This document shows positions 1 through 10,527 of a stretch of DNA of 64,000 nucleotides, piece after piece. Numbering within the stretch: the first letter of the stretch is position 1; each line of letters starts with the position of its first letter. Made by a program: the position numbers and the translations under genes. This DNA comes from Allopusillimonas ginsengisoli. GTDB lineage: Bacteria > Pseudomonadota > Gammaproteobacteria > Burkholderiales > Burkholderiaceae_B. Under the pieces are notes generated by a model. The model was not told the DNA's origin. It saw nothing but the letters and a program-made list of their open reading frames with translations, and made no database searches. Location of the stretch: contig NZ_SDQE01000015.1 in the NCBI RefSeq assembly GCF_004153455.1, positions 24,792-88,791 on the forward strand, in the 5' to 3' direction.

Positions 1-743
1 CGGCGCCAGAGTTCGGTAATTTCGGGCAGGTCAAAGTTGTACTGATAATGCTCAGGATGGCGTAGCGGCGTGGTTTCAGCGTCCATTTCGCGCTGATGGG
101 CACCGATGCCCGCACGATGCAAAATATTGAGCCCTTCGGCGTAGGCTGCCATGATGCCGTACTCGATGCCGTTATGAACCATTTTCACAAAATGGCCTGC
201 ACCGTGTGCGCCGCAATGCAGATAGCCCAGGTCCGCAGACCCGCCCTCTGGCCGCCCGGGCGTTGGGACCACGCTATCCTTGCCCGGCGCCAGGGCCGCA
301 AAGACAGGCTCCATGCGCTGGAACGCCGCATCGTCGCCGCCGATCATCAGGCAGTAGCCCCGATCGAGACCATACACGCCGCCGCTGGTGCCCACATCCA
401 TATAGTGCAGGCCGGCATCGCGCAATTGTCCCGCACGGCGAATGTCATCGTGATATGAAGAGTTGCCGCCGTCTATGACAATATCCTCGGAATCCAGCAT
501 AGGCACCAGACGCTCAAGCACCTGATCAACCACAGCGGCTGGCACCATCAGCCAGATCGCGCGCGGTGTCTGCAAGGCAGACACCATGTCGTTCAGGGTA
601 TCGCAGCCAATGGCGCCATGACTGGCCAGCGCACGCACAGCATCAGGATGCGAGTCGTAGACCACGCATTCCTGACCGTTGCGCAATAGCCGCCGCACCA
701 TATTGCTACCCATGCGGCCCAGCCCGACCATACCTATTTGCAT
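1..743 (-). CDS. gnd: 6-phosphogluconate dehydrogenase, decarboxylating (C-terminus outside window)
   Basis: Oxidises 6-phosphogluconate to ribulose-5-phosphate and CO2 with NAD(P)+ in the cytoplasmic pentose-phosphate route. About 247 codons are visible, starting MQIGMVGLGRMG, the glycine-rich nucleotide-binding fold of the 3-hydroxyacid dehydrogenase superfamily. The substrate loop is seen as GGNSSYHDD and GTSGGVYGLDRGYCLMIGG, with the catalytic Lys in HFVKMVHNGIEYG. The start at 743 is preceded by a GGAG ribosome site. The gene runs off the left edge, so whether it is the short (about 300-340 residues) or long form cannot be seen. It follows the slipin gene by 24 bases on the same strand and may be co-transcribed. 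Confidence 0.9.
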   Translation of the reverse strand, partial: MQIGMVGLGRMGSNMVRRLLRNGQECVVYDSHPDAVRALASHGAIGCDTLNDMVSALQTPRAIWLMVPAAVVDQVLERLVPMLDSEDIVIDGGNSSYHDDIRRAGQLRDAGLHYMDVGTSGGVYGLDRGYCLMIGGDDAAFQRMEPVFAALAPGKDSVVPTPGRPEGGSADLGYLHCGAHGAGHFVKMVHNGIEYGIMAAYAEGLNILHRAGIGAHQREMDAETTPLRHPEHYQYNFDLPEITELWR

Positions 744-767
744 TTATTTTTCTCCAGATAATGACCC

Positions 768-1529
768 CTATTCCGATTTCTTGCTGAGGAATGATGTCAG
801 CAAATCGACAGGAATGGGAAAGACGATTGTTGAAGACTTGTCGCCGGCAACCTGCGTGAGCGTTTGCAAGTAACGGAGCTGCAGAGCCGATGGTTGGGCG
901 GCAAGAATTTCTGCGGCTTCCATAAGCGCCTGAGCGGCCTGTTTTTCGCCCTCCGCATGGATGACCTTGGCGCGCCGTTCACGCTCGGCCTCAGCCTGTC
1001 TGGCAATGGCGCGTACCATGTTTTCGTTCAAGTCGATATGTTTGATCTCTACGTTGGTTACCTTGATGCCCCACGAATCCGTCTGAGCGTCAAGAATCTG
1101 CTGGACGTCGAAATTCAGTTTCTCGCGTTCGGAGAGCATCTCGTCCAGTTCATGCTTACCCAGCACAGCGCGCAAAGTCGTCTGAGCCAATTGACTGGTG
1201 GCATCCAGGTAACGTTCGACCTGGATGATGGCCTTGTCGGGGGCAACCACCCTGAAATACACCACGGCGTTGACCTTCACGGACACGTTGTCACGAGAAA
1301 TCACATCCTGGCTGGGTACGTCCATGGTCACGACGCGCAGATCCACGCGCACCATTTGCTGCAGAACGGGGATCACAAAGACCAGTCCAGGGCCTTTGAC
1401 GCCTGTGAAACGACCCAGCGTGAACACCACGCCGCGTTGATATTCCCGCAAGATCTTGATGGCGTTGATAATCACCAGCAAGAGGACAATAGCGATCGCG
1501 GATAATCCGATATTAATACTGTAGAACAT
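768..1529 (-). CDS. Slipin (stomatin/prohibitin-like SPFH membrane protein)
   Basis: A 253-residue SPFH-domain protein. An N-terminal membrane anchor (about residues 5-25) is followed by the stomatin-type start of the SPFH domain ([22 protein letters not shown]). The typical segments [17 protein letters not shown] and [16 protein letters not shown] come next, and then a charged coiled-coil stretch ([19 protein letters not shown]). Slipins form membrane-associated oligomers and are regularly paired with an NfeD-type membrane protease. Here the nfeD gene lies directly upstream with a 2-base gap, so the two are almost certainly one operon and one complex. Its client processes are not known from sequence. 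Confidence 0.92.
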   Translation of the reverse strand: MFYSINIGLSAIAIVLLLVIINAIKILREYQRGVVFTLGRFTGVKGPGLVFVIPVLQQMVRVDLRVVTMDVPSQDVISRDNVSVKVNAVVYFRVVAPDKAIIQVERYLDATSQLAQTTLRAVLGKHELDEMLSEREKLNFDVQQILDAQTDSWGIKVTNVEIKHIDLNENMVRAIARQAEAERERRAKVIHAEGEKQAAQALMEAAEILAAQPSALQLRYLQTLTQVAGDKSSTIVFPIPVDLLTSFLSKKSE

Positions 1530-1531
1530 GA

Positions 1532-3175
1532 TCAGGATCCCTCGGTTGGTTCACGTTTCATGGCGCTTGACGGCCGCAATACTACCTGCAGCGTCAAACC
1601 ATCCATGCTGACTACTTCCACCTCATCGCCAGGACTCAGGCGCTGATCGGCGCGTACGCGCCAGCTTTCTCCATCCACCTCGGCATATACCGTATTGTTG
1701 GCGATGGATGTAACAACGCCCTTGCGTCCCAACATGCCTTCCCGCCCGCTGACGACGGCCTGCTGATGCGCTCTTCTGGCCATCAAGCCTGTCAAAATAA
1801 TGAACATCGCTGTGACGATCGCCAGTCCAATCAAGAAAGGAATAGACAGGTCATAGGCCGGGATACCCGTATCCATCAGCATCAGCCCGCCAAAGACGAA
1901 CGCAATGATGCCACCTATGCCAAGCGCGCCAAAACTAGGCAGGAACACCTCTCCTATCATCATGGCCAGCCCTGCCACCGCCAGGCCCAGCCCCGCCCAG
2001 TTGACGGGCAACAGTTGAAAGGCGTAAAGACCCAGCAGGAGGCTGATAAGCCCGGCTATCCCCGGCACCCCGAGCCCGGGGCTGGTCAGCTCAAAGAACA
2101 GGCCGTAGACACCTATCATCATCAATACAAGCGCTACCTGCGGATTGGCGATTAACGCCAGGACATTGGTGCGCCAGTCGGGCTCCTCGTAGACAACGTC
2201 GGCGTGCTCCGTATGCAGGGTAACCAGGCGCCCGTCATCCAGCGTTATCTCCCGCCCGTTCAGTTGGTGCAGCAGGTCGGGTACGTCTTTGGCAACGAGG
2301 TCGATCACCTTGGCTTCCAGCGCCTCGCTTGAAGACAGACTACGCGCCTGCAGCACGGCCTCCTGGGCGAACTCGGCATTTCGCCCGCGCAGTTGCGCGA
2401 GACTCCGCAAGTAGGCCGCCGCGTCGTTGGTGACCTTGCGCGTCATGGTGTCTGTGCTGGTGCTGCCCTCGATGGGCGCGCCCCGCTGCGAATCGCTGTC
2501 GCGGGCGGCATCGCCCTCTGTTTTCCCTTGATTGGCCTTGTCTGCTTGGCCGGTATCGCCTGACGGATTCTGGGCTGTCTTGCCCGCGGGCTTGGTATCG
2601 GGCTGATCGCCAGATGGCGCGGCGCCGCCGATCGATACCGGCGAGGCCGCGCCCAGATTGCTGGCTGGTGTCATCGCCGCGATATGACTGGCGTAAAGAA
2701 TGAATGCACCGGCACTGGCAGCTCTGGCGCCGCCCGGACTGACGAAGGTTGCCACGGGTACGGGCGATGCCAGAATCTGGCGGATGATGGATCGCATGGA
2801 GGTATCAAGGCCCCCCGGAGTATCCATCTGCAGGATAATCAGCATGGCGCGCTGTTCCGCGGCATCGCGTATGCCCCGAGTAACAAAATCTGACGTTGCG
2901 GGACTGATGATGCCTTGTACGTTCAGGACAGTGACCGTAGGCGTGCCGCCACGGGTCGCTGGCGTTGTCGCACTGCCATCCGGCGACGCGGTGGCATCAG
3001 CGCCGCCGGCGTCAGGCCGAGGCGTCGGGGAATCAGACGGTGTGGCGCTTGTATTCTGAGATGCCTGTTCCTGTGCCGCCTGGGCATGGCTTTGTTCCTG
3101 ACCCGGCAAGCCGGCCAGCATCACTGCGCCCAACAGGATGCAGCAGATAAACCAGAACATTCGCGACTTGCGCAT
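1532..3175 (-). CDS. NfeD family membrane serine protease (ClpP-like domain plus OB domain)
   Basis: About 547 residues. It begins with a signal peptide ([22 protein letters not shown]), then a low-complexity Ser/Thr/Pro/Ala linker. A ClpP/SppA-like protease domain follows, starting near [18 protein letters not shown], with the nucleophile region [16 protein letters not shown] and a candidate general-base Lys in [16 protein letters not shown] block of four to five hydrophobic segments comes next, and a C-terminal NfeD OB-fold ([14 protein letters not shown] to [10 protein letters not shown]). An insert rich in Gly/Asp/Lys/Gln interrupts the protease domain at about residues 180-235. An ATG 18 bases further upstream is possible, but the strong AGGAGG lies between it and the ATG at 3175, which decides the start. 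It works with the slipin encoded next to it. Confidence 0.9.
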   Translation of the reverse strand: MRKSRMFWFICCILLGAVMLAGLPGQEQSHAQAAQEQASQNTSATPSDSPTPRPDAGGADATASPDGSATTPATRGGTPTVTVLNVQGIISPATSDFVTRGIRDAAEQRAMLIILQMDTPGGLDTSMRSIIRQILASPVPVATFVSPGGARAASAGAFILYASHIAAMTPASNLGAASPVSIGGAAPSGDQPDTKPAGKTAQNPSGDTGQADKANQGKTEGDAARDSDSQRGAPIEGSTSTDTMTRKVTNDAAAYLRSLAQLRGRNAEFAQEAVLQARSLSSSEALEAKVIDLVAKDVPDLLHQLNGREITLDDGRLVTLHTEHADVVYEEPDWRTNVLALIANPQVALVLMMIGVYGLFFELTSPGLGVPGIAGLISLLLGLYAFQLLPVNWAGLGLAVAGLAMMIGEVFLPSFGALGIGGIIAFVFGGLMLMDTGIPAYDLSIPFLIGLAIVTAMFIILTGLMARRAHQQAVVSGREGMLGRKGVVTSIANNTVYAEVDGESWRVRADQRLSPGDEVEVVSMDGLTLQVVLRPSSAMKREPTEGS

Positions 3176-3248
3176 CGCTGCCCTCCTTGGCATAAAGGAT
3201 GTAGGCGTAACCCCGACTATTCATCGCGGCCGAAGATGACATCAGTAG

Positions 3249-3611
3249 TCAGTATAGACGGTTAAATTCCTGCGCCAGAATCAATGCATGATTGTGGTCT
3301 GGGTCCTTTGCTGCGTACACCAGCGTTATGTTCCGACCCTTGGCCTCATGAATCACGGCGCGCATACGTTCAACTTGCTCGGGCGCGCGCAATTCAGACT
3401 GATAACTGTCGCGAAACTGCTTCCAGTGTTCGACCTTGTGGCCAAACCACTTGCGCAGTGCCGGACTTGGCGCGAGATCCTTGTTCCAGATATCGTACTT
3501 GAGATCTTCTTTGGACACGCCGCGTGGCCAAAGCCTATCCACCAGTATTCGCACGCCATCGCTTCGTTCCGCTGCATCGTATACGCGCTTTATCTTCACC
3601 TTTTCTGTCAT
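3249..3611 (-). CDS. DUF488 family protein
   Basis: A 120-residue cytoplasmic protein with the DUF488 signature: IKRVYDAAERSDGVRILVDRLWPRGVSKEDLKYDIW near the N-terminus, LAPSPALRKWFGH in the middle and TLVYAAKDPDHNHA near the end. The family is widespread in bacteria but has no settled biochemical role. GGAG six bases before the internal ATG at 3611 supports that start over one five codons upstream. It stands alone between nfeD and fumC on the same strand. Confidence 0.85.
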   Translation of the reverse strand: MTEKVKIKRVYDAAERSDGVRILVDRLWPRGVSKEDLKYDIWNKDLAPSPALRKWFGHKVEHWKQFRDSYQSELRAPEQVERMRAVIHEAKGRNITLVYAAKDPDHNHALILAQEFNRLY

Positions 3612-3673
3612 TGAAATCTCCTGCAACCCTCCCGGCGGCCCGGGCAGGCACGCCCGGACTTCACCCTGGAGAC

Positions 3674-5074
3674 CTATTCGCTGGGATGCGTCATGTCGAT
3701 GGGATTGATCCAGGCGTCATACTGCTCGTCAGTCAGATAGCCCAGCGCCAGCGCTGCCGCGCGTAGCGTGGTTTTCTCTTTTTGGGCTTTTTTGGCGATA
3801 GCCGCTGCCTTGTCGTAGCCAATGTGCCGATTCAGCGCAGTAACCAGCATCAGATTCTTGTCCAGATTGGACTGAATGACCTCGCGGTTGGGCGCGATGC
3901 CGACAGCGCAATGATCATTGAAGGCCAGGCAGGCGTCGCTGAGCAGTTCGATGCTTTCCAGTACGTTGTGCACCATGACTGGCTTGTACACATTGAGCTG
4001 GAAATTTCCCTGGCTGCCGGCAAACGCCACCGTCGCATCATTGCCGAAAACTTGCGCGCACACCATGGTCATGGCTTCGCACTGCGTAGGATTGACCTTG
4101 CCAGGCATGATGGACGAGCCCGGCTCATTGTCGGGAATGACAAGCTCACCAATACCGCAGCGCGGACCGCTGGCCAGCCAGCGGACATCATTTGCCATTT
4201 TCATCAGCGCGCCTGCCAGCGTGCGCAACGACGCAGACAGGTTGACCAGGGCATCGTGGGCCGAGAGCGCAAAAAACTTGTTCTCCGCACTGCGGAACGG
4301 CAACCCAGTGATCTCGGCGATGTATCTGGCTGCCGTTTCACCGAACTTCGGATGCGCATTCAGACCTGTGCCAACGGCCGTACCACCGATAGCGAGATCG
4401 TAAATCCCCGGCAGATCGGCCTGGACGGCGTCAAGCGCGAAATCGATTTGCGCGACCCAGGCGCCGATTTCCTGGCCTAGCGTGATCGGCGTGGCATCCT
4501 GTAGATGGGTGCGGCCGGTTTTGACTACGTCGGCGTATTCCCGAGACTTGGCCTCGAGCGTGTTGCGCAGTTGGCCGACAGAGGGAAAGAATTTGTCTGC
4601 CAGCAGCCGCGCAACCGCAATGTGCATGGCGGTTGGAAACGTATCATTGGAAGACTGTCCACGATTAACGTGATCGTTGGGATGCACAGGTTTCTTGCTG
4701 CCCTTGACGCCGCCTGCCAGCTCAATGGCGCGATTGGAGATGACTTCGTTGGCATTCATATTGGACTGGGTGCCCGACCCCGTCTGGAATACCACGAGCG
4801 GAAACTCATCGTTCAGCTTGCCTTCGATCACCTCGTCCGCCGCCCAGACGATCAGGTCGGCAATCTCGCCGGGGAGCTGATCAAGTTCGGCGTTTGCCTG
4901 GGCTGCCGCTTTCTTCAGAATACCCAGCGCCGCAATAACAGGAGGCTGCCACTGAAAACGGCTGACGCCGATCGGGAAATTCTGGATGGAACGCTGCGTT
5001 TGCGCACCCCAATAATGCTTTGCCGGAACGTCGATCTCCCCCATGGAGTCGGTTTCGATGCGGTTATCCGCCAT
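3674..5074 (-). CDS. fumC: Fumarate hydratase class II
   Basis: Interconverts fumarate and L-malate in the TCA cycle; the oxygen-stable, iron-free homotetrameric class. The 466 residues match the family length. Visible signatures are [17 protein letters not shown], the active-site region [16 protein letters not shown] and the superfamily loop [13 protein letters not shown] carrying the catalytic Ser. The reading frame is open upstream of 5074, but the ATG there has an AGGAG site and gives the usual start [17 protein letters not shown]. It sits 29 bases downstream of epd on the same strand. Confidence 0.96.
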   Translation of the reverse strand: MADNRIETDSMGEIDVPAKHYWGAQTQRSIQNFPIGVSRFQWQPPVIAALGILKKAAAQANAELDQLPGEIADLIVWAADEVIEGKLNDEFPLVVFQTGSGTQSNMNANEVISNRAIELAGGVKGSKKPVHPNDHVNRGQSSNDTFPTAMHIAVARLLADKFFPSVGQLRNTLEAKSREYADVVKTGRTHLQDATPITLGQEIGAWVAQIDFALDAVQADLPGIYDLAIGGTAVGTGLNAHPKFGETAARYIAEITGLPFRSAENKFFALSAHDALVNLSASLRTLAGALMKMANDVRWLASGPRCGIGELVIPDNEPGSSIMPGKVNPTQCEAMTMVCAQVFGNDATVAFAGSQGNFQLNVYKPVMVHNVLESIELLSDACLAFNDHCAVGIAPNREVIQSNLDKNLMLVTALNRHIGYDKAAAIAKKAQKEKTTLRAAALALGYLTDEQYDAWINPIDMTHPSE

Positions 5075-5103
5075 AGTGTTTCTCCTGCTATCGGATTTGT
5101 GCG

Positions 5104-6180
5104 TTAAACAAGGGCCTGACCAGCCTGCTTCGCCTGCGGCACAGGCGCGGACTGGATACGTTCGGCCCACATACAGGCCACATCCAGCATGCGGTTGGCA
5201 AATCCCCACTCGTTGTCGAACCAGATGAACAGATTGGCGAATCCGTCGCCATTGCTGCGAGTCTGGCTGCCATCAATGATGGCCGAGTGCGGATTGTGAT
5301 TGAAGTCAACGGAGGCGTGCGGGTGATTGGAATAGGCGATCAGGCCCGGATAACGGCACGTCGCTTTTTTCATCAAGGCGTTCAGTTCCTCGACCGTGAC
5401 ATCCCGCCCGAGCTTGACCATCAGATCAATCGCCGAGACATTCAGGATGGGCACCCGTATCGCTTTTGCCTGAACCTTGCCTGTCAACGCTGGCAACAGG
5501 CGCTCCACACCCTGGGCCAGGCCGGTGGCGACAGGGATGATGGATTGCATGGCTGAACGTGTGCGGCGCAGATCTGAATGATGATAGCCATCTATCATGG
5601 GCTGGTCGTTCATGACCGAGTGCAATGTCGTGAGAAAAGCATGATCGACGCCAAAGGCCTGCTGCAGCTCATGCAACACCGGCACAATGGCATTGGTGGT
5701 GCAAGAGGCGTTGGAAACGATGCGCTCCTTGCCTGTCAGGCCGCCGTCATTGATGCCATGCACAACGGTGTAATCCACATCCCGTGCGCTATTGCCAGGC
5801 TGAGACACCAGTACCCGCTCGCACCCAGCGTCCAGAAAAGTCTCCAATTGCGCCCGCGAACTGAAACGGCCGGAGCATTCCAGCAACAAATCAATATCCA
5901 GATCGCGCCAGTTCACCGCTTGAGGCGTGGCGGCATGACTGACCTGGATCGACGCGCCATTGACGATGAGCGTTCCCTGCCCTTTTTCGACTACCCCTGG
6001 AAACACGCCGTGCGTGGAATCAAACTGCGTAAGATAGGACATCGTATCGATATCTGCCGCGGGCTCGTTGATGGCGACAACCTCCAGCCCGCGCCTGTCC
6101 GGCGCCTCGTGCAGCGCGCGAAGAACACAGCGGCCGATGCGGCCATAACCATTGATTGCCAAGCGTAAAGGACGATTCAT
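5104..6180 (-). CDS. epd: Erythrose-4-phosphate / glyceraldehyde-3-phosphate dehydrogenase
   Basis: A 358-residue enzyme of the GAPDH superfamily. The Rossmann fold is at the N-terminus ([17 protein letters not shown]). The catalytic Cys is about residue 160 in [10 protein letters not shown] and the base His about residue 187 in LHSVMNDQ. The [14 protein letters not shown] phosphate-binding loop and [12 protein letters not shown] are also present. The MND in place of the GAPDH-type Y/T residues, and the overall match to Epd, favour erythrose-4-phosphate dehydrogenase, which feeds pyridoxal-5-phosphate synthesis. A glycolytic/gluconeogenic GAPDH role cannot be excluded from sequence alone. Confidence 0.85.
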   Translation of the reverse strand: MNRPLRLAINGYGRIGRCVLRALHEAPDRRGLEVVAINEPAADIDTMSYLTQFDSTHGVFPGVVEKGQGTLIVNGASIQVSHAATPQAVNWRDLDIDLLLECSGRFSSRAQLETFLDAGCERVLVSQPGNSARDVDYTVVHGINDGGLTGKERIVSNASCTTNAIVPVLHELQQAFGVDHAFLTTLHSVMNDQPMIDGYHHSDLRRTRSAMQSIIPVATGLAQGVERLLPALTGKVQAKAIRVPILNVSAIDLMVKLGRDVTVEELNALMKKATCRYPGLIAYSNHPHASVDFNHNPHSAIIDGSQTRSNGDGFANLFIWFDNEWGFANRMLDVACMWAERIQSAPVPQAKQAGQALV

Positions 6181-6296
6181 GTGGAGTTCTCGATGCGGGA
6201 AAATGCGGATAGTATTACTGTACTACTTTATATAGCCGCCTCAAGTCGCCGTGTGCTGTGCGGGGGGCCGAACGGCACCACACCGGTCCACATGCG

Positions 6297-7178
6297 TCAA
6301 GTTCCCGTGCCCGACAGACGTCCAAATACCGCGATGATCGCGTCGGCCACGGCCCGCACCCGGGCCGTCCGGTTCAGATCGCTGTGAAGCACCAGCCACA
6401 TATCGTAATGCTCGGCGATATTGGGCCAGATACGTACAAGATCTGGGCACTGGTCCGCCAGTATCGTTATGGCCTCGCCCAATCCCAGGCCAGACTGCAG
6501 TGCGTGCAATAGCACCATGCCTGAATTGACTTCAAGTACAACGCGTGCGTTGGCCAGGGACTCGTCACCGAGTGCAAACTGCGGGCGCCGCATGATATTG
6601 CGTTGATAGATCACCACATCATGCCCGGCCAGCGCTGTGCCGCGCTCTGGCTGGCCGCGCTGCGCCAGATAGGTACGAGATGCATAGACGCCCACTTGAA
6701 GGCGACCCAGATGGCGAGTGATCAGGTCGGGGTCCTCAGGCCGCACCGGTCTGACGGCGATATCGGCATCGCGGCGGGTCAAGCTGCTCAATTGGGTAGA
6801 AACGCTCAACACCACGCGGATATCAGGGTGTTGGAGGTGTACCTGCTGTATGGCGTCCATCAATGCGTAACGGCTGGTCGTATCAGTGCACGCCACCCGA
6901 ACGGTGCCTGACAACTGTTCGTCAATGCCTTGCATCTGCCGCTGCAATTGCAGCGCTGCGGCCTCCATGCGCTCAGCGGCCTGGAATGCCAGCTCGCCGG
7001 CGGGTGTCGGCACATAACCGGATGGCGTGCGCAGGAAGAGTCTGGCCTGAAGGGATTTTTCCAGGCTCGCCAAGCGCCGGCCCACCGTGGCCTGGTCTAT
7101 GCAGAGCGCAGCGGCAGCCCCCCGAAGCGTGCCTTGCCGATAAATCGCCAGGAATATGCGGGTGTTGTCCCAATCCAT
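6297..7178 (-). CDS. LysR family transcriptional regulator
   Basis: A 293-residue LysR-type regulator starting MDWDNTRIFLAIYRQGTL. The N-terminal winged helix-turn-helix (about residues 4-63, AAAALCIDQATVGRRLASLEK) is followed by a linker helix and a periplasmic-binding-like effector domain. The frame is open 26 codons upstream, but the conserved LysR start sits at 7178. It is transcribed away from the MFS exporter gene starting at 7305, and the shared 126-bp spacer holds a small palindrome. Regulation of that exporter is inferred from this arrangement. Confidence 0.88.
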   Translation of the reverse strand: MDWDNTRIFLAIYRQGTLRGAAAALCIDQATVGRRLASLEKSLQARLFLRTPSGYVPTPAGELAFQAAERMEAAALQLQRQMQGIDEQLSGTVRVACTDTTSRYALMDAIQQVHLQHPDIRVVLSVSTQLSSLTRRDADIAVRPVRPEDPDLITRHLGRLQVGVYASRTYLAQRGQPERGTALAGHDVVIYQRNIMRRPQFALGDESLANARVVLEVNSGMVLLHALQSGLGLGEAITILADQCPDLVRIWPNIAEHYDMWLVLHSDLNRTARVRAVADAIIAVFGRLSGTGT

Positions 7179-7197
7179 GTGAATGACCTTGTTCGTG

Positions 7198-7211
7198 ATG
7201 CATTTTTGCAT
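7198..7211. promoter_or_regulatory. Palindrome in the LysR/MFS divergent spacer
   Basis: A perfect inverted repeat, ATGCA-TTTT-TGCAT, lies 20 bp upstream of the LysR start in the spacer shared with the divergent exporter gene. Its position suits a LysR operator. Its shortness means it could be chance. Confidence 0.4.
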
Positions 7212-7304
7212 TGGTGCGCCGCATATTCTCGGCTTTTTTGAAGCGCTGCAGCGCAATACGATGGTATCTGTTTTCCATCATCACCGCATCAACCGGACCG
7301 CATC

Positions 7305-8804
7305 ATGAAGAAAGAATTGAATCGAACCCCGACAACGGGAAAGATGGCTGAATCTGGATCACGCGCGTGCAGCCCTTCATCGTTGCACAGGCCAGAAAGG
7401 CTGACGGCCGGCCCTCTGATGGCGGTTGCCATGGGATTTGTGATGGCCTTGCTGGATGTCACCATCGTGAACGTTGCCGCCACGCATATCCAGTCCGGCC
7501 TGGCCATGGGCCTGACGGGCTTAATGTGGGTAGTCGATGGCTACACGCTGACTTTTGCTGCGCTATTGCTTGCCGGCGGAGGCTTGGCGAACCGCTATGG
7601 TGCGCGGCGGTTGTACCTGAGCGGGCTTATGATTTTCATCATAGCGTCTGTCTCCTGTGGACTGGCAGCCACTACCGCTCAACTGGTGGTCGCCCGCCTG
7701 CTTCAAGGCGTAGGCGCGGCGCTTTTCATGCCCGCGTCGCTGAGCCTGTTGGCTCAGGCCTATCAGGACGAAAAATTACGTACGAGAGCCCTCAGTATTT
7801 GGGCCGCAACGGTGGCCGCCGCGGGTGCCATAGGCCCTTTCGTGGGCGGCGCGCTGGTCGCCCATCTGGGCTGGCGCAGCATTTTCTGGGTAAATCTACC
7901 GATGGGAATACTGGGCATATGGCTGACGTTGCGCCACATTGACGCCTCGCCCACAGGCAAGCAGCCCCGCAGCCTGATGGGCCATCTGATGGCTGTTCTG
8001 GCATTGAGCGGGACAGCCTTTGTCCTGATCAATGGCGGTCATTCGGGTTGGCTATCAAGGCCTACCCTCTTCGCTGCCAGCGTGGCGCTGGCCGGCAGTG
8101 CAGGTTTTCTCTGGCACGAAAATAGAGCTGCAACACCTGTGATCCCCGTCGCGTTGCGACGCACAGCCGGCTTTATTTCCACCAACGGCATCGGGCTGCT
8201 GTTGAATCTGGCTGGCTATGGCCAGTTCTTTCTTGTGAGTTTATATCTGCAACAGGCATTGCATATGAACGCCTGGCACACTGGGCTGGGCCTGTTGCCT
8301 CTCATGGTTGCGATCACGCTGTCGAGCCTATTGTCTGCGCGCATCAGCAATCGCTACTCGGCACGCGTCACCCTGCTGGCCGGTCTGTCGGTGTCCACGT
8401 CGATGTCCTGCGTACTCGTCATTCTGGGTGGCGATCTGGACTATCTGCCGCTGGCTATCTTGACTTGCGTCTCGTACCTGGGCGTTGGGATGTCAGTGCC
8501 AGCCATGACAACAACCATGATGGGCCTGGCTGGACAGGCTTATGCGAACATCGCCGCCGCAGCCCTTAATGCCAATCGTCAGACGGGTGTGCTGGTGGGC
8601 ATTGCGATTATTGGCCTGGTGTTGCATGCACAGCCAGACTGGACGCAGGCTTTGCCATGGGCAAATGCCTTGATGGGTGCCGGCTTTTTCCTTGCGCTGC
8701 TGCTGGCCTTTATGTCTGCCCGCAGCAAGACCGCACTCCATGCCGAACCGGAGACGGAAGAAACCGACCGCGCTCATCAACTGGCCCGCGTGGCAGCCGA
8801 ATAG
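7305..8804 (+). CDS. MFS exporter, DHA2 (EmrB/QacA-like, 14-TMS) family
   Basis: A 499-residue multidrug-type major facilitator. A charged N-terminal tail of about 35 residues is followed by hydrophobic segments consistent with 14 membrane spans. Family signatures include LDVTIVNVA in span 1, WVVDGYTLTFAALLLAGGGLANRYGARR across spans 2-3 (motif A), and RLLQGVGAALFMPASLSLL (motif B/C region). It would drive proton-coupled export across the inner membrane; the substrate is not predictable. No membrane-fusion partner (EmrA type) is adjacent. The divergent LysR gene is its probable regulator. Confidence 0.9.
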   Translation: MKKELNRTPTTGKMAESGSRACSPSSLHRPERLTAGPLMAVAMGFVMALLDVTIVNVAATHIQSGLAMGLTGLMWVVDGYTLTFAALLLAGGGLANRYGARRLYLSGLMIFIIASVSCGLAATTAQLVVARLLQGVGAALFMPASLSLLAQAYQDEKLRTRALSIWAATVAAAGAIGPFVGGALVAHLGWRSIFWVNLPMGILGIWLTLRHIDASPTGKQPRSLMGHLMAVLALSGTAFVLINGGHSGWLSRPTLFAASVALAGSAGFLWHENRAATPVIPVALRRTAGFISTNGIGLLLNLAGYGQFFLVSLYLQQALHMNAWHTGLGLLPLMVAITLSSLLSARISNRYSARVTLLAGLSVSTSMSCVLVILGGDLDYLPLAILTCVSYLGVGMSVPAMTTTMMGLAGQAYANIAAAALNANRQTGVLVGIAIIGLVLHAQPDWTQALPWANALMGAGFFLALLLAFMSARSKTALHAEPETEETDRAHQLARVAAE

Positions 8805-8824
8805 TCCGGCCGCCATCCATGCCA

Positions 8825-10372
8825 TTACATCGTAGGCATGACAAACGCGTTGCCCTTGCTGATGTCCTCGGGCCAGCGCTGCATAACCGATTTCTGCTTG
8901 GTATAAAACCGTACACCCTCTTCACCATACGCATGCATATCGCCGAACAGGCTGCGTTTCCAGCCACCGAAGCCATGCCACGCCATCGGTACGGGAATGG
9001 GTACGTTGACGCCGACCATGCCAACCTGGATACGTCGCGCGAACTCGCGCGCCGTGTGCCCATCGCTGGTAAAGCACGAAACACCATTTGCAAACTCGTG
9101 CGCGTTGATCAGGTCAACCGCCGCACCGAGGTCGTCCACATGCACGCAGGCCAATACGGGGCCAAAGATCTCTTCTTTGTAAATGCGCATGTCGGGTGTG
9201 ACGTTGTCAAACAGCGTTCCCCCGATATAAAACCCTTCTTCGTGACCTTCGATTTTCAGCTGGCGACCATCGACCAGCAGGTCTGCACCCTGCTCCACGC
9301 CCGTCTGTATATAGCCTTCGATGCGCTGCAGTGCCTCGCGCGTGACGACCGGCCCCATCTCGGCATCCAGATGCATGCCGTCCTTGATCTTGAGCGACGC
9401 CGCGCGCGCCTTGAGCGCGGGCAGGATTTTTTCGCCTGCCGAACCCACCAGGACCGCCACCGATATCGCCATGCACCGCTCGCCCGCCGAGCCGTACGCG
9501 GCGCCGACCAGGGCATCGACGGTACGCTCAATATCAGCATCCGGCATGATGATCATGTGATTCTTTGCCCCGCCAAGCGCCTGCACGCGCTTGCCGAAAT
9601 GAGCGCCACGCTCGTAGATATACTGAGCGATCGGCGTGGAGCCAACAAAGCTGATTGCCGCAACATCGGGATGTTCAAGCAACGCATCCACCACGACCTT
9701 GTCGCCCTGGACAACATTGAAAACACCATCGGGCAAGCCTGCTTCCTTGAGCAGCCGGGCCATCAACAGCGAGACACTGGGGTCGCGCTCGCTGGGCTTT
9801 AGAATAAAGGCGTTGCCGGCGGCCAATGCAACCGGAAACATCCAGCACGGCACCATGCAGGGAAAATTGAAAGGCGTAACACCCGCGACCACGCCCAATG
9901 GCTGACGCATGGTCCAGTTGTCGATGCCATTGGAGACCTGCTCGGTGTAGTCTCCCTTGAGCAATTGGGGAATCCCGCAGGCAAACTCGATCACATCAAT
10001 GCCGCGCGCCACTTCGCCCTGGGCATCCGTAAACACCTTGCCGTGCTCAGCAGTGATCATCGCAGCCAGCTCGTCGACATGGTCTTCCATCAAACGCAGA
10101 AACTTGTTCAGTACGCGTGCCCGTCGCAAGGGCGTGGTGTTGGCCCAGCCAGGTGCAGCGGCACGGGCTGATGCCACCGCAGCATCGACATCCTGAGCGG
10201 TTGACAGCACCAGTTGGCGCGCGACCTTCCCCAGCGAAGGGTTATAGACATCCTGCCGGCGTCCGTCGGTGCTCACGCTCACCTTGCCATTGATGTAATT
10301 GCCGACATCGCTGGTGTCGGTGTAAGGCGCTTGTGCGGCGAGTGTGCCATCTGCCGGATTCTGGTCTTTCAT
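8825..10372 (-). CDS. mmsA: CoA-acylating methylmalonate-semialdehyde dehydrogenase
   Basis: An aldehyde dehydrogenase of about 515 residues. It oxidatively decarboxylates (methyl)malonate semialdehyde to propionyl-/acetyl-CoA with NAD+ in valine, inositol or beta-alanine breakdown. MmsA-type marks are [36 protein letters not shown] and the catalytic Cys in [14 protein letters not shown]. The open frame starts two codons earlier at a GTG, but GGAG sits five bases before the ATG at 10372, which is the better start. No mmsB or acyl-CoA genes are adjacent. A LysR gene is divergent across a spacer with a perfect operator-like repeat. Confidence 0.92.
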   Translation of the reverse strand: MKDQNPADGTLAAQAPYTDTSDVGNYINGKVSVSTDGRRQDVYNPSLGKVARQLVLSTAQDVDAAVASARAAAPGWANTTPLRRARVLNKFLRLMEDHVDELAAMITAEHGKVFTDAQGEVARGIDVIEFACGIPQLLKGDYTEQVSNGIDNWTMRQPLGVVAGVTPFNFPCMVPCWMFPVALAAGNAFILKPSERDPSVSLLMARLLKEAGLPDGVFNVVQGDKVVVDALLEHPDVAAISFVGSTPIAQYIYERGAHFGKRVQALGGAKNHMIIMPDADIERTVDALVGAAYGSAGERCMAISVAVLVGSAGEKILPALKARAASLKIKDGMHLDAEMGPVVTREALQRIEGYIQTGVEQGADLLVDGRQLKIEGHEEGFYIGGTLFDNVTPDMRIYKEEIFGPVLACVHVDDLGAAVDLINAHEFANGVSCFTSDGHTAREFARRIQVGMVGVNVPIPVPMAWHGFGGWKRSLFGDMHAYGEEGVRFYTKQKSVMQRWPEDISKGNAFVMPTM

Positions 10373-10457
10373 TGCCACTCCTTGTTTGAATGTAGGGGAA
10401 TATAGCGAAAAGTATAGGCAGCTTGCGGAGACCTCACAATGCCGTTTCGCTTGAAAT

Positions 10458-10479
10458 ATTGTTTAATAAACTAAACAAT
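10458..10479. promoter_or_regulatory. Operator-like inverted repeat between mmsA and LysR gene
   Basis: Perfect 8-bp arms ATTGTTTA and TAAACAAT are separated by 6 bp in the divergent spacer between mmsA (start 10372) and the LysR gene (start 10528). It contains T-N11-A type spacing, as LysR operators do. It probably binds the adjacent regulator. Confidence 0.65.
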
Positions 10480-10527
10480 AGATGTTTTCAATGTTGCACC
10501 TGTCTCCGTTGCGGAAAATCTCTCGAG

